Notes: a model not told the origin generated them from the letters alone. A stretch of 49,188 nucleotides of DNA from Bacillota bacterium (GCA_023443285.1 JAEZVB010000013.1:1-49188); one strand, 5' to 3'; counted from the stretch's first letter, positions 24,640 through 32,816 are shown. Made by a program: numbers and translations.

Positions 24640-24768
24640 ATGGTGAAAGATGCTGAGCAATTAGCGCTCAAGGAATTTCAGAAAATCCCAGGAGTGGGCA
24701 AAAAAATTGATGAGTATGATACCGAACTGCTAAAATGGTGGAACTGGAAGGATAGGGTAAATGGATAG
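24640..24768 (+). pseudogene. internally deleted Cdd1-like (helix-hairpin-helix) gene
   Basis: 42 codons. The N-terminal part LKEFQKIPGVGKKI is the helix-hairpin-helix opening of the Cdd1 'pathogenicity locus' family. The end, ELLKWWNWKDR, is the family's C-terminal signature. The roughly 45 residues normally between them are missing, with the frame kept. The final codons overlap the start of the YbaK gene. It is either a broken gene or a miniature derivative. Confidence 0.5.
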
Positions 24769-25210
24769 TATTGAAGATATTTTGAAAAATAGTAAGTATG
24801 ATTATGAACTTATCAATCATGAAAAACCTATTCATACCGTCCAAGAGGGTGCGGACTATTTTGGTATTGAAATCGGCCAGACGGCGCCGACATTAATTAT
24901 AAAAACAGACAATGGTTTTTTTGCATTACTTATTTCTGGTGACCGTAAGCGGGTAGATTTTACGAGCGTAGCTAAAATACTGGGATGCAAGCAAGCTAAA
25001 ATGGCAACAAGAGAGGAAGTAAAGGAAATTACCGGCTATGATGTAGGCAGTGTGGCAATGGTCGGGATTGCGTTACCGTTTATTTTGGACAAACAGCTTT
25101 TTCGATATCCTTATGTTTATGGCGGCTCAGGTCAGGATGTGCGTACTTTGAAAATTGCCCCAACAGCCTTGCAGCACTTAAACCAAGTGGTAGCCTTTAT
25201 GGGTGAGTAA
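24761..25210 (+). CDS. YbaK/EbsC-type aminoacyl-tRNA deacylase
   Basis: A 149-residue single-domain editing protein of the YbaK/ProX superfamily, which hydrolyses mischarged aminoacyl-tRNAs in trans. The beginning (YELINHEKPIHTVQEGADYF) and the central LLISGDRKRVDFTSVAKIL with the conserved Lys/Asp, then GYDVGSVAMVGI, fit the family. It overlaps the Cdd1-like remnant upstream and the dienelactone hydrolase gene is nearly adjacent downstream, so they share an operon. Which tRNA it edits cannot be told. Confidence 0.75.
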   Translation: MDSIEDILKNSKYDYELINHEKPIHTVQEGADYFGIEIGQTAPTLIIKTDNGFFALLISGDRKRVDFTSVAKILGCKQAKMATREEVKEITGYDVGSVAMVGIALPFILDKQLFRYPYVYGGSGQDVRTLKIAPTALQHLNQVVAFMGE

Positions 25211-25211
25211 C

Positions 25212-25817
25212 ATGCTAGAAGAGACTAAGCACTCTGCTACAGTCATTATTGTTTTACATGAGATTTATGGAGTTAATCGCCACATCAGAGAAGTGTGTAA
25301 CCAGATTGGGCGCTATGGGATGGATAGTATAGCACCGAACCTGCTGCAGGATAGAGGGCCATTTAATTACGACCAGGAAGCTCTAGCATACGATTTTTTT
25401 ATGAAGAGTGTGGGTTTTGAAAATGCATTCAAACAAGTAACCGAGGTTCTGCGTAAGGCGCGAGCCAATTATAAAAAAGTATATGTGTTGGGTTATAGTG
25501 TGGGGGCTACGCTGGCATGGCGGTGCAGCGCAACAGGCATGTGCGATGCGGTTGTCGGCTTATATGGTTCAAGAATACGTGACTACCTGGAGATAATGCC
25601 TGCCTGCCCGGTTTTATTGTTTTTTCCTACGCAAGAAAAAGCATTTGCTGTGGACAATTTGATTTCACAGCTAAGTAGCTATGAAACTGTCCAGGTAAAA
25701 AAATTAGCTGGTCAGCACGGGTTTGCTGATCCATTTTCGCCAAATTATAATAAAAAAGCAGCTAGGAAAGCATGTAAAGAGATACTTTCATTTGCTAAAC
25801 CTAATATGTTTGACTAA
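25212..25817 (+). CDS. dienelactone hydrolase family protein
   Basis: A roughly 201-residue alpha/beta hydrolase. VIIVLHEIYGVNRHIREV near the N-terminus is the DLH signature with the Glu that supports the nucleophile. GYSVGATLAW near residue 93 is the nucleophile elbow, here Ser rather than the Cys of classical dienelactone hydrolases. QHGFADPF supplies the catalytic His. ATG 25212 has GGGTGAG near it; GTG 25203 would overlap ybaK. It closes the operon at a terminator. Probably a small cytosolic esterase; substrate unknown. Confidence 0.75.
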   Translation: MLEETKHSATVIIVLHEIYGVNRHIREVCNQIGRYGMDSIAPNLLQDRGPFNYDQEALAYDFFMKSVGFENAFKQVTEVLRKARANYKKVYVLGYSVGATLAWRCSATGMCDAVVGLYGSRIRDYLEIMPACPVLLFFPTQEKAFAVDNLISQLSSYETVQVKKLAGQHGFADPFSPNYNKKAARKACKEILSFAKPNMFD

Positions 25818-25818
25818 G

Positions 25819-25848
25819 CAGACCTCGCAACATAGGTCTGTTTTATTT
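25819..25848 (+). terminator. terminator of the 24.3-25.8 kb operon
   Basis: CAGACCT and AGGTCTG form a seven-bp stem with an eight-base loop followed by TTTTATTT. Confidence 0.7.
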
Positions 25849-25850
25849 CC

Positions 25851-25882
25851 TTGACATTACCATTAATGTCATACTTTATACT
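25851..25882 (+). promoter_or_regulatory. MerR-type promoter with operator in the spacer
   Basis: TTGACA (25851-25856) and TATACT (25877-25882) are 20 bases apart, too long for ordinary sigma-A use. The spacer overlaps the inverted repeat TGACATT-N6-AATGTCA (25852-25871). Long spacer plus dyad between the boxes is the signature of promoters that MerR proteins activate by DNA distortion, here the regulator's own gene. Confidence 0.75.
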
Positions 25883-25913
25883 ATAGTCAAACGGTAGTAG
25901 AAAGGAGATCAAT

Positions 25914-26276
25914 GTGTTAATAAAAGAATTGTCGCTTCAGACAGGCGCGAGTGTACGGTCGATAAGATATTACGAAACAAAGGGGATTGTTAATTCCAAA
26001 AGACTGGATAATGGATACCGGCACTATGATGATAACGCAGTTGAAAGAATAAAAACAATCCAGTTTTATCTAAGTCTAGGGCTCACTACCGATAATATCG
26101 CCCAAGTCATAGAATGTCCAACAGCGCTTAAAAATGACCGGCCATTATGCAAAGCCGCTTATGAGTTATATAAAAACAAATTAAGCGAAGTAAATAAACA
26201 ACTGGCGCTATTGCAGGCGGTACAATTGCGGTTGGAAGAAAGAATCCGTGAATTCGAAGTCACCACTACTAAATAG
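25914..26276 (+). CDS. MerR family transcriptional regulator
   Basis: 120 residues. The winged helix-turn-helix at the N-terminus (IKELSLQTGASVRSIRYYE, then GYRHYDDNAVERI) is standard MerR, followed by a long dimerisation coiled coil (NKLSEVNKQLALLQAVQLRL). CPTALKN and LCKAAY give two cysteines that might form a ligand site. GTG start with AAAGGAG. It is 18 bases upstream of an amidohydrolase gene and surely controls it and itself through the operator at 25852-25871. The inducer is unknown. Confidence 0.85.
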   Translation: MLIKELSLQTGASVRSIRYYETKGIVNSKRLDNGYRHYDDNAVERIKTIQFYLSLGLTTDNIAQVIECPTALKNDRPLCKAAYELYKNKLSEVNKQLALLQAVQLRLEERIREFEVTTTK

Positions 26277-26294
26277 AAAAGTGAGGCCAAAATT

Positions 26295-27083
26295 ATGGTT
26301 ATTGATAGTCATGCCCATGTAATGCTGCCACCGGAAAAACAATTACAGCTTATGGCAGAAGCTCAAGTGGATCGTACGATTCTGTTCACCTCGATGATAC
26401 ACCCGGAAACAGCGACTAATATCGAAACCTTTGAGCAAGAACTAAACACCTTGTACAGCATTTTAAATGGAGAAAAAAACCCGCTCAAGGAAAGAATCCA
26501 TGCTATTGAGGAAATGGTAACAGTAATGGCTGCAAGTCCGGAAAAATACATTGGCTTTGGGTCTATCCCCTTGGGTTTGTCATACAAGGAAAACCTGGAG
26601 TGGATAGATAAATATATCCTGACGAATCACTTCCGGGGAATAGGAGAATTGCCCCCAGGCTCAGGGAAGATAGCGCAACTGGAACCGCTATTTCAAGCTT
26701 CCCGGGAAACCGGCAATTTACCGCTATGGGTGCATGCGTTTCTGCCCTTGAACTTTGAGGATATAAAAGAATTATTAACCCTAGCCCAAAAGTTTTCTAC
26801 AGTGCCGCTCATACTGGGACACCTAGGGGGCGTACACTGGCTAAATACACTTAAGGCCGTTCGCGATATACCGAATGTGTATTTAGATTTATCCGCAACC
26901 TTCACGACCATAGCACCATCGTTTGCCATTAAGGAATACCCGGAACGTACCTTGTTTAGCTCAGACGCACCGTACTGCTCGCCATTAACTGCAAGGATGA
27001 TTATTGAACACATAGTAAATGACCGACATGTTTTGGAACAAGTATTGGGAGGAAATATAGCGAGGCTTCTAAAAATAGAATAA
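26295..27083 (+). CDS. amidohydrolase family metal-dependent hydrolase
   Basis: A 262-residue TIM-barrel hydrolase of the amidohydrolase-2 group. DSHAHV at residue 3 gives the H-x-H metal ligands, LPLWVHAFLPL a third His, LILGHLGG a fourth, and LFSSDAPYCSP the conserved Asp near the C-terminus. Such enzymes hydrolyse or decarboxylate small cyclic or aromatic substrates. Directly after the MerR gene and under its control by position, so the substrate may be the regulator's ligand. Cytosolic, full length. Confidence 0.8.
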   Translation: MVIDSHAHVMLPPEKQLQLMAEAQVDRTILFTSMIHPETATNIETFEQELNTLYSILNGEKNPLKERIHAIEEMVTVMAASPEKYIGFGSIPLGLSYKENLEWIDKYILTNHFRGIGELPPGSGKIAQLEPLFQASRETGNLPLWVHAFLPLNFEDIKELLTLAQKFSTVPLILGHLGGVHWLNTLKAVRDIPNVYLDLSATFTTIAPSFAIKEYPERTLFSSDAPYCSPLTARMIIEHIVNDRHVLEQVLGGNIARLLKIE

Positions 27084-27194
27084 TATATAGAGCATGTAAA
27101 GCAATCACCACGATTGTTGCATATTAAATGTTTGGTAGATAAAATCTCCCTTAGTACGCAAAGATAAAAATAACTGACAGTTGGAGAACGCCAC

Positions 27195-27725
27195 ATGTTA
27201 ATTGGTTTAGTACGTCATTTTGAGGTAGATTGTTTTCATAGAGCATTGATGAATTCTACAGATTTCAGAGATTGGGTTGACCAATATGACTGCTCACCTA
27301 TTAAAACTATGGATTTACAAGCTGCGCCAGGGGCTTGGGATAAGTGCTATTGTAGTGATTTATCCAGAGCAATAGAAACCGCACAACATATCCATAATGG
27401 AGATATTATTAAATCTGAATTAATTCGAGAAGTGCCAATTGCCCCGGTTTTTAAGACAAATATAAAACTACCATACCTGTTTTGGCTTGTGGCAGGCAGA
27501 CTGGCATGGTATTGTTCACAGCAATCTCAACCCGAAACGTTGAGTCAGACAAAGGATAGGGTTCGACGGTTTGTCACTGGCATTCTGGAAGAAGGCAATA
27601 TTTTGATAGTTACCCATGGATTCCTCATAATGCAGATTCAGAAGGAACTATATAATCAGGGGTTCTCTGGTAAGGGAGTAACGAGGGCGAAGTATGGAGA
27701 AATATATGTATTTGAAAAAGGCTAA
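27195..27725 (+). CDS. histidine phosphatase (phosphoglycerate-mutase-like) family protein
   Basis: 176 residues. GLVRHFEVD near residue 4 holds the phosphorylated His, although the usual RHG is RHF. CYCSDLSRAIETAQ is the second signature with its Arg, REVPIAP carries the acid, and VTHGFLIMQI near residue 142 the second active-site His. Broad phosphatase of small molecules. ATG follows TTGGAGAA. The next gene starts 20 bases on, so an operon with the two acetyltransferases is likely. Confidence 0.75.
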   Translation: MLIGLVRHFEVDCFHRALMNSTDFRDWVDQYDCSPIKTMDLQAAPGAWDKCYCSDLSRAIETAQHIHNGDIIKSELIREVPIAPVFKTNIKLPYLFWLVAGRLAWYCSQQSQPETLSQTKDRVRRFVTGILEEGNILIVTHGFLIMQIQKELYNQGFSGKGVTRAKYGEIYVFEKG

Positions 27726-27745
27726 GTATGGGTGGGTGGGAATAA

Positions 27746-28279
27746 TTGTCTGATATGATACTTGAGTTACCAACAATCAAACATGAATTTATTGCGAATC
27801 AATTCAAAGAAGAGTTTTTTGAAAAACATGAAAAAATTATAAACGGTAGTGCTCTTTTTGACCAAATGGATTATAAAGAATGGTTAGATCATAACCAAAG
27901 AAGCAGCAACGCTGCAACTGTCAGCAAAGATTGGGTTGTTGCAACTACTTTTTTTGCTGTAAGAAAAAGCGATAATAAGATTATTGGCATGATTGATATA
28001 AGACACAGTCTGGAAAATGAGTTTTTGGCAGATTACGGCGGTCATATTGGTTACGCAGTACGTCCGAGTGAGCGTAAAAAAGGTTATGCGACACAAATGC
28101 TGCGAATGGCACTTGAATATGCAGCATCAATCAACCTCTCAACAATAATGCTGTGTTGTTATGCCGATAATACCGCGTCAATAAAAACCATTACAAAATG
28201 CGGCGGAGTATTTAGTGAGTCAAAAAAATATGTTGACGGCAATGCGGTTAATATCTACTGGATTGATATATCAGGGTGA
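27746..28279 (+). CDS. GNAT family N-acetyltransferase
   Basis: 177 residues. The acetyl-CoA binding core is visible as YAVRPSERKKGYATQMLRMA, near residue 112 (the R/Q-x-x-G-x-G/A loop reads RKKGYA), followed by LCCYADNTASIKTITKCGG, the C-terminal GNAT strand-helix. The upstream part with GMIDIRHSL is the usual beta meander. TTG 27746 lies close behind GGTGGGTGGG; ATG 27755 is possible. Substrate unknown. It overlaps the next acetyltransferase gene. Confidence 0.8.
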   Translation: MSDMILELPTIKHEFIANQFKEEFFEKHEKIINGSALFDQMDYKEWLDHNQRSSNAATVSKDWVVATTFFAVRKSDNKIIGMIDIRHSLENEFLADYGGHIGYAVRPSERKKGYATQMLRMALEYAASINLSTIMLCCYADNTASIKTITKCGGVFSESKKYVDGNAVNIYWIDISG

Positions 28280-28284
28280 AACCA

Positions 28285-28770
28285 ATGATATTTGAATATA
28301 TGAAGCCCGGCGAGGAAGGGAAAGTGTCCGCCTTTGTCTGGGAGGTTTTTGCAGAGTTTGAAGCGCCGGAATATAAGCAAGAAGGAATTGCTGAGTTTAA
28401 AAGATATATATTACCAGAAGAGCTAAAAGCGAATTCGGACGACGGAACTCTTTCTGTAATGTGCTGTAAGCACAAAAGTGAACTTATTGGTGTTATCGCT
28501 ACCAGAGCAAATCGCCATATTTCATTATTGTTCGTGAAAAAGGAGTATCACAGGCAAGGTATTGCCCGCAAACTCCTGGCAAAGGCCATTGAAGACTGCT
28601 GCAGAGCAAACATAAAGCTATGTCATATCACTGTCAATTCTTCGCCCTATGCTATCAGCATTTACGAAAAGCTTGGATTTGAGCAGACTGATGTTGAACA
28701 AGAGGCAAACGGAATAAGATTTACACCGATGAAGCTGTCAATTTTTAAATGGAATTCTGTACCTGAGTAG
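28285..28770 (+). CDS. GNAT family N-acetyltransferase
   Basis: About 161 residues of the single-domain GNAT fold. SLLFVKKEYHRQGIARKLLA near residue 80 includes the acetyl-CoA loop RQGIAR, then VNSSPYAISIYEKLGF is the C-terminal motif. The opening is degenerate GNAT text (MKPGEEGKVSAFVWEVF). ATG 28285 or the GTG at 28276 that overlaps the stop of the previous gene. It is the last chromosomal gene before the interrupted tRNA-Arg. Confidence 0.8.
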   Translation: MIFEYMKPGEEGKVSAFVWEVFAEFEAPEYKQEGIAEFKRYILPEELKANSDDGTLSVMCCKHKSELIGVIATRANRHISLLFVKKEYHRQGIARKLLAKAIEDCCRANIKLCHITVNSSPYAISIYEKLGFEQTDVEQEANGIRFTPMKLSIFKWNSVPE

Positions 28771-28797
28771 CCCTGTCATCTACCCAGTTCCTGCCAA

Positions 28798-28826
28798 TTG
28801 ACACCGGGCTGCCAATATAGTATACT
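28798..28826 (+). promoter_or_regulatory. promoter of the interrupted tRNA-Arg gene
   Basis: A perfect TTGACA (28798-28803), a 17-base spacer and TATACT (28821-28826), ending 41 bases before the tRNA 5' end. A close copy lies at 44795-44823. Confidence 0.85.
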
Positions 28827-28867
28827 TTATAGCGTTATATCAGAGATTATCTCAAAAAATAGAACAT

Positions 28868-28906
28868 GCGCCCGTAGCTCAGGTGGATAGAGCGGTGGTT
28901 TCCTAA
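28868..28906 (+). pseudogene. 5' half of chromosomal tRNA-Arg(CCT), split by insertion
   Basis: The 39 bases run from the acceptor strand GCGCCCG through the D arm and the anticodon stem to the loop TTCCTAA (28900-28906). Then homology to tRNA stops and AT-rich DNA (CGCGGAAATAACATC) begins. The 3' half at 47699-47738 would complete it: GCGCCCG pairs perfectly with CGGGCGC there. Confidence 0.88.
28900..28906 (+). repeat. attachment core, left copy (TTCCTAA)
   Basis: The seven-base anticodon loop of tRNA-Arg(CCT). It also occurs at 44998-45004 and 47692-47698. A 7-base crossover in a tRNA anticodon loop is typical for tyrosine integrases. Confidence 0.75.
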
Positions 28907-28956
28907 CGCGGAAATAACATCAACAAATAATTAATATTAATATAGAGAGATTAACG

Positions 28957-28990
28957 GTTCTAAGGTTATTGCCTTAGAACTTTTTTATTT
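28957..28990 (+). terminator. terminator just inside Element A
   Basis: GTTCTAAGG and CCTTAGAAC form a perfect 9-bp stem with a six-base loop, followed by TTTTTTATTTTT. It would end transcripts that start at the tRNA promoter and cross the junction. Confidence 0.85.
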
Positions 28991-28993
28991 TTG

Positions 28994-29010
28994 CTGCCTA
29001 AATTACTGCC
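28994..29010. repeat. CTGCC repeats, left end of Element A
   Basis: CTGCC at 28994-28998 and 29006-29010, 12 bases apart, the second extended to CTGCCAATT. Similar repeats crowd the right end (44846-44888). Candidate arm-type integrase sites. Confidence 0.4.
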
Positions 29011-29178
29011 AATTCCTCAATCCCTCGATTGACACAGTCAGACTGTTTGGCACAATCCAGTTCTTTTACGAAATAAGTCTTTCAAGCTTAACATTTAAAG
29101 GAAATACCACCAAATAGAAGAAAATAAACTATGATGCCTTTAAGGGTCATTGGAAAACTTGTTTAAATGAGGAGCAAA

Positions 29179-29655
29179 ATGAAATTAGAAATAGAAAATA
29201 AGCTAAAGATTCTGAGGGGGCTGCCTTTAACAAATGCAGGAAGAGCAGGAGGTATGGCATGGCTTCATTTCGGAAAGTTATCAGCTGTGAAGAGTTTGAA
29301 TGGGTCGGAAAAAATAATTGGGGAATATGCATTACATATTCAATGCTCATGGAAACTTATAAGGGTATCCGCAGGAATGTTCACTCCAAGTTGTGATAGT
29401 ACGGAAATTGTAGCGAACAGTTATAACTTAAGCCGAGATGCCGAACGAATTATAGATACGATTAAAGGAGAAATTAGTGTTCTGTCGGTTGAGGCTGATA
29501 GTAAAGGCAACTTGAAAATCATTTTTACAGAAAACTATCTATTAGAGTTGCTTGCCGATGGGATGGATGATTCGAATGAAATCGAATACTGGCGATTTTT
29601 TATACCTAATAATCCTTCACCACATTTTGTTGTAACGAATAATGGTATTGAATAA
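29179..29655 (+). CDS. hypothetical protein (immunity-like), 158 aa
   Basis: A soluble protein whose ATG follows GAGGAG; the upstream ATG 29167 contains that site, so I reject it. The segment LRGLPLTNAGRAGGMAWLHF followed by GEYALHIQCSWKLI resembles a family of small proteins found near polymorphic toxins in bacilli (possibly DUF6188). No catalytic or membrane motif. First of five co-directional small genes, each with its own ribosome site. Role unknown; immunity-type is an inference from context. Confidence 0.55.
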   Translation: MKLEIENKLKILRGLPLTNAGRAGGMAWLHFGKLSAVKSLNGSEKIIGEYALHIQCSWKLIRVSAGMFTPSCDSTEIVANSYNLSRDAERIIDTIKGEISVLSVEADSKGNLKIIFTENYLLELLADGMDDSNEIEYWRFFIPNNPSPHFVVTNNGIE

Positions 29656-29672
29656 TTTAATCGGAGCGTAAT

Positions 29673-30137
29673 ATGAAAAGAGGAGTAAGTTTTCTAATTC
29701 CCAATGCGTACGGAAGGTATTTAGCGGAAATTTTGGAACCAATTAATTGTAGCAAATATCAATGGAAGCTTGAGCGTAGTACAGAAATGTGGAAAAAGGT
29801 TCCTGAACAACGAGACGAGGATTTATTTGATGATGCAAACGTTGTTGCGGGCGTGGATTTCGATGACCTAATAAAACGAAATATCTATTACATAATTTTT
29901 GCAACGATAAATGCATTTCCCAATGGTACGCAATTAAGTAATATTGATACATACGAAGATTATGTAAAAAGTGATTGTGAAATATGTTTGCTAATCGCAG
30001 ACTGCAGCTACGTTGAAGTTTATTGTAAAGACCCTTTACTCATAAATAAGCTTTATGATAATGCCAATGCAAAAGGTTTTGAAAAGTTAGGTTATATTAA
30101 TGAGGAAAATGATTATCGGACAAAAATGAGTACGTGA
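29673..30137 (+). CDS. DUF2691 family protein, 154 aa
   Basis: The opening MKRGVSFLIPNAYGRYLAEI and the following PINCSKYQWKLE match my recollection of DUF2691, small cytosolic proteins of Bacillus and relatives with unknown function. Acidic, with no membrane segment. It lies 17 bases after the previous gene with CGGAGCG upstream, so it is co-transcribed. Members of this kind often occur as orphan immunity-like genes, which fits this array. Confidence 0.6.
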   Translation: MKRGVSFLIPNAYGRYLAEILEPINCSKYQWKLERSTEMWKKVPEQRDEDLFDDANVVAGVDFDDLIKRNIYYIIFATINAFPNGTQLSNIDTYEDYVKSDCEICLLIADCSYVEVYCKDPLLINKLYDNANAKGFEKLGYINEENDYRTKMST

Positions 30138-30281
30138 ATTTGAAAGCACAAGGTTAATTATGGGAAAGATTGCATAACAGTGTTGAAACGTATTTATCAT
30201 GGTGCATCTGTAGGATGGTAAGGAATATAGTTTTTTTTGGCGAAGAGCTTTGTACCACAAATAGCGTAGGAGAATATTTAA

Positions 30282-30815
30282 ATGTTTAGCTGGAGAATAA
30301 CGAAATATAACCCTGCTTACCGAGAGAAAAATAACAGATATACGAAGTGTGAGTGGACATCAATTAGCGATATAGGTAAGGTTTTTAATGGTAAGGAACT
30401 TGATATTAGAGACTATTTAGCAGTCGAGGATTTATACACCCAGGCAGTAATAACATTTATGGACTGTCTTGCCATTACATCCTTAAGAGTTAAAAACCTT
30501 GAGAAAAAGCGGAATAACCCTGAATTAGATAGAACCCCCAATTTATATTCACAGGAAATGGGTAGGTTTTATCATTCGTTACAAGACAATATCCGTCTTA
30601 ACAAACGGGAGATACAATATTTATGTCGATGTGCATTGCGTGAACAGCTCTGGTGCAAGTTGGAGAAAGAGAATACCATGTTTGTCCATTTTGGATATGA
30701 CTATTACATGTACATTGGGAGTAATGATAAGTGTGAAGAGGCTATAAGAACAATTACTAATATGGGGCTTTTTGTAGAAAAGTTTGAATCTCCATATAGT
30801 GCAGCGTATATGTAA
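30282..30815 (+). CDS. hypothetical protein, 177 aa
   Basis: Soluble protein starting MFSWRITKYNPAYREKN with CEWTSISDIGKVF next, then helical text and a C-terminal VHFGYDYYMYIGS strand. This opening is shared by small proteins of Bacillus cereus-type genomes that I recall only as uncharacterised. TAGGAGAA upstream. No motif for a function. The gap before it (30138-30281) holds nothing that I can identify. Confidence 0.5.
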   Translation: MFSWRITKYNPAYREKNNRYTKCEWTSISDIGKVFNGKELDIRDYLAVEDLYTQAVITFMDCLAITSLRVKNLEKKRNNPELDRTPNLYSQEMGRFYHSLQDNIRLNKREIQYLCRCALREQLWCKLEKENTMFVHFGYDYYMYIGSNDKCEEAIRTITNMGLFVEKFESPYSAAYM

Positions 30816-30871
30816 TTGCATGATTTGCATCATGGGTAGTATTTCAGATACCCAAAAAGGAGAGGAATTGT

Positions 30872-31222
30872 TTGGAGCTTCCTGATGAGATAGCATTAAT
30901 GTCGTTATTTGAATGTGAACCCGAATTATTAGATGCAGCAGTGCCTTATTTCTATAACCAGGCAAAATATAAATTCAGTAACTGTAATAATGAAGCATTT
31001 GTTATATATATTTCTCCGTCATATAACGAGATAAAGGTAGAGGTGTCTAAGTCCGATACTAATGAACTTATTTCAACATTAGATTTGCAAGACGCTAAAT
31101 CAATCGAAATATTAGCAGATAGAAAACAAGAATCAAAAATTATGATAACAAGTGAAAGTAGTATTATCAAAATAAACTTTAAACCTAAATATAAAATATT
31201 CATTAGTCAATTCTATTGTTAG
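30872..31222 (+). CDS. hypothetical protein, 116 aa
   Basis: A small soluble protein with TTG start and AAAGGAGAGG at good spacing. Beta-rich central part (EVSKSDTNELISTLDLQDAK). Not recognised. It has the same size, orientation and composition as its neighbours in the small-gene array. Confidence 0.45.
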   Translation: MELPDEIALMSLFECEPELLDAAVPYFYNQAKYKFSNCNNEAFVIYISPSYNEIKVEVSKSDTNELISTLDLQDAKSIEILADRKQESKIMITSESSIIKINFKPKYKIFISQFYC

Positions 31223-31261
31223 TTCAATAAGTAGCCGTGAATTAGATTAAGGAAGGACGCT

Positions 31262-31585
31262 ATGAGTAAAGAAGAACAAATTAATACAATTCTATATGGG
31301 AATGGTAAAGGGAGTAATATACAAGGTGAAGCCTTTACCGTAACTATGGAAGAAGTTGTTGATTATGTAAGAAATAAGGGCTTAAAATTACGGTATGGTC
31401 ATAGCAGAAATTCTCTAACAGATGGCTTTAAGTTCTATGAAGAAGATAGAGTTTGGTATTGTGGCTTTCAGGAACGGGGAATAATTTTTAACGAAAAGGT
31501 GTTTACGGATTATGATGAGGGTTTAGAATATATAGTTAAAGTATTGGTTAAATTATCTGGCGTGGATATAAGTAGGTTCAAATAA
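31262..31585 (+). CDS. hypothetical protein (immunity-like), 107 aa
   Basis: ATG follows AAGGAAGGA. Helical start (MSKEEQINTILYGNGKGSN), then KLRYGHSRNSLTDGFKFYE and DRVWYCGFQERG. The last part is helical and acidic. No known catalytic residues. It ends the array; a bidirectional terminator follows at 31646. Confidence 0.5.
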   Translation: MSKEEQINTILYGNGKGSNIQGEAFTVTMEEVVDYVRNKGLKLRYGHSRNSLTDGFKFYEEDRVWYCGFQERGIIFNEKVFTDYDEGLEYIVKVLVKLSGVDISRFK

Positions 31586-31645
31586 CAAATCTTTAAGGTT
31601 ATAGTAAACTAATTTATGAAGAAGTTGAATTTCCAATTATATGTC

Positions 31646-31673
31646 AAACCCCACCGAATTACTGGTGGGGTTT
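31646..31673. terminator. bidirectional terminator between the small-gene array and the integrase
   Basis: AAACCCCACC and GGTGGGGTTT form a perfect 10-bp stem with an eight-base loop, between two convergent units. Confidence 0.8.
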
Positions 31674-31679
31674 GTAATT

Positions 31680-32816
31680 TTATAGGAACTGACTAAATAA
31701 ATTGCCTGCTTCCCGCTCTTTTTCTTTAGTTGTATGGCAATATCCGATTAGGGTAGATACCTGCGAGTGACCGCTTCAAGCCATTGCGGTTCTTAAATCA
31801 ACGCCATTGAGCAACATCTGGGAAATATTAGTGTGGCGTAAGTCGTGAAATCTGAACTTCATTCCTGCATATTTTAGTACTGCCCTAAAAAATCTATTTA
31901 GGTTCTCTGGCTTCATCGGCTTGTCCAAATTGTTCTTGACAGGGAAGACGTATGTACCCGTAGACCACTGACGATGTTCTCGTAGGATATCAACCATGTT
32001 TTGAGGTATAGAAATTGTTCTTCTTGATTTCTCGGTTTTGGGGGTTTCAACAATTACGTCACCACCAAGTTCTAATATTGCTTGCTCAATTTTAATACTG
32101 CAATTTGTTAAGTCCGTATTTTTCCACTGCAACCCTAAAATTTCTCCCCGCCTACAACCCGTGGTAAGAGCGAGCATTAGAGAAGGATATACATTCTTGG
32201 TTCGGGTTGAGGGTAACGCCTGATATTCTCTTGCAGCCTGCACAAATTTAGCGATTTCATCACTAGTAAGAGCCTTCATTTCTTTAATTCTGATTTTTGG
32301 GCGTATGGTATAAGACGCAACATTACGAACTATAAGATTATCCCTTACGGCAAACTCCAAGCAATTATGAATTATGTTGTGCATGCGTAAAATAGTTCTT
32401 GGGGATAAAGTCTTGTTCCCTCTTGGGCAGCGTGTATTCATCATCTTGGCATAAAAATCATTTAGTATAGGTGTGGTCAGCTTTTGCAGTTGAATACGAC
32501 CAAGTGCAGGACTTATATGAGTACGGATATTTATTTCATATCCACGCATGGTAGAGGGTTTAAGTTGTTGTAATGATTGTTTTAGTAGCAGCCACTTTTG
32601 TAAGTACTCGCCAAATGTTATCCTGTTAATATCCTTATAGGTTTGAGTCTGAATACTAGTCTTGACTTCATTCATTCTTTGAAGTAATTCTTTCTTGGTC
32701 TTAGCGGTTACAGTACGGCGTTTTCGTTTTCCATCAACAATACCTAAATCAAGTTGTGCCATCCAACTGCCGTTTGGTCGTTGAAATATGCTCCCTTCAC
32801 CTTTGTTTCGAGCCAT
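31680..32816 (-). pseudogene. int: phage-type tyrosine integrase interrupted by one in-frame TGA
   Basis: From ATG 32816 (GAAGGTGATGCG upstream) the protein has the Arm domain opening NKGEGSIFQRPNGSWMAQL, an SAM-like core-binding domain, and a catalytic domain with TTGCRRGEILGL (Arg) and FRFHDLRHT (H-x-x-R). A TGA at 31776-31778 stops it at residue 346. The same frame then continues with SGHSQVSTLIGYCHTTKEKE, which contains the second His and the nucleophile Tyr, down to TAA at 31680. A single nonsense change therefore removes the catalytic tyrosine. It is the only large integrase here and the obvious driver of insertion at the left end. Confidence 0.85.

Noticed and set aside
31776..31778. 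Selenocysteine at the integrase TGA
   Set aside because: Integrases are not selenoproteins and no SECIS-like hairpin is evident just after the TGA; a nonsense change is simpler.
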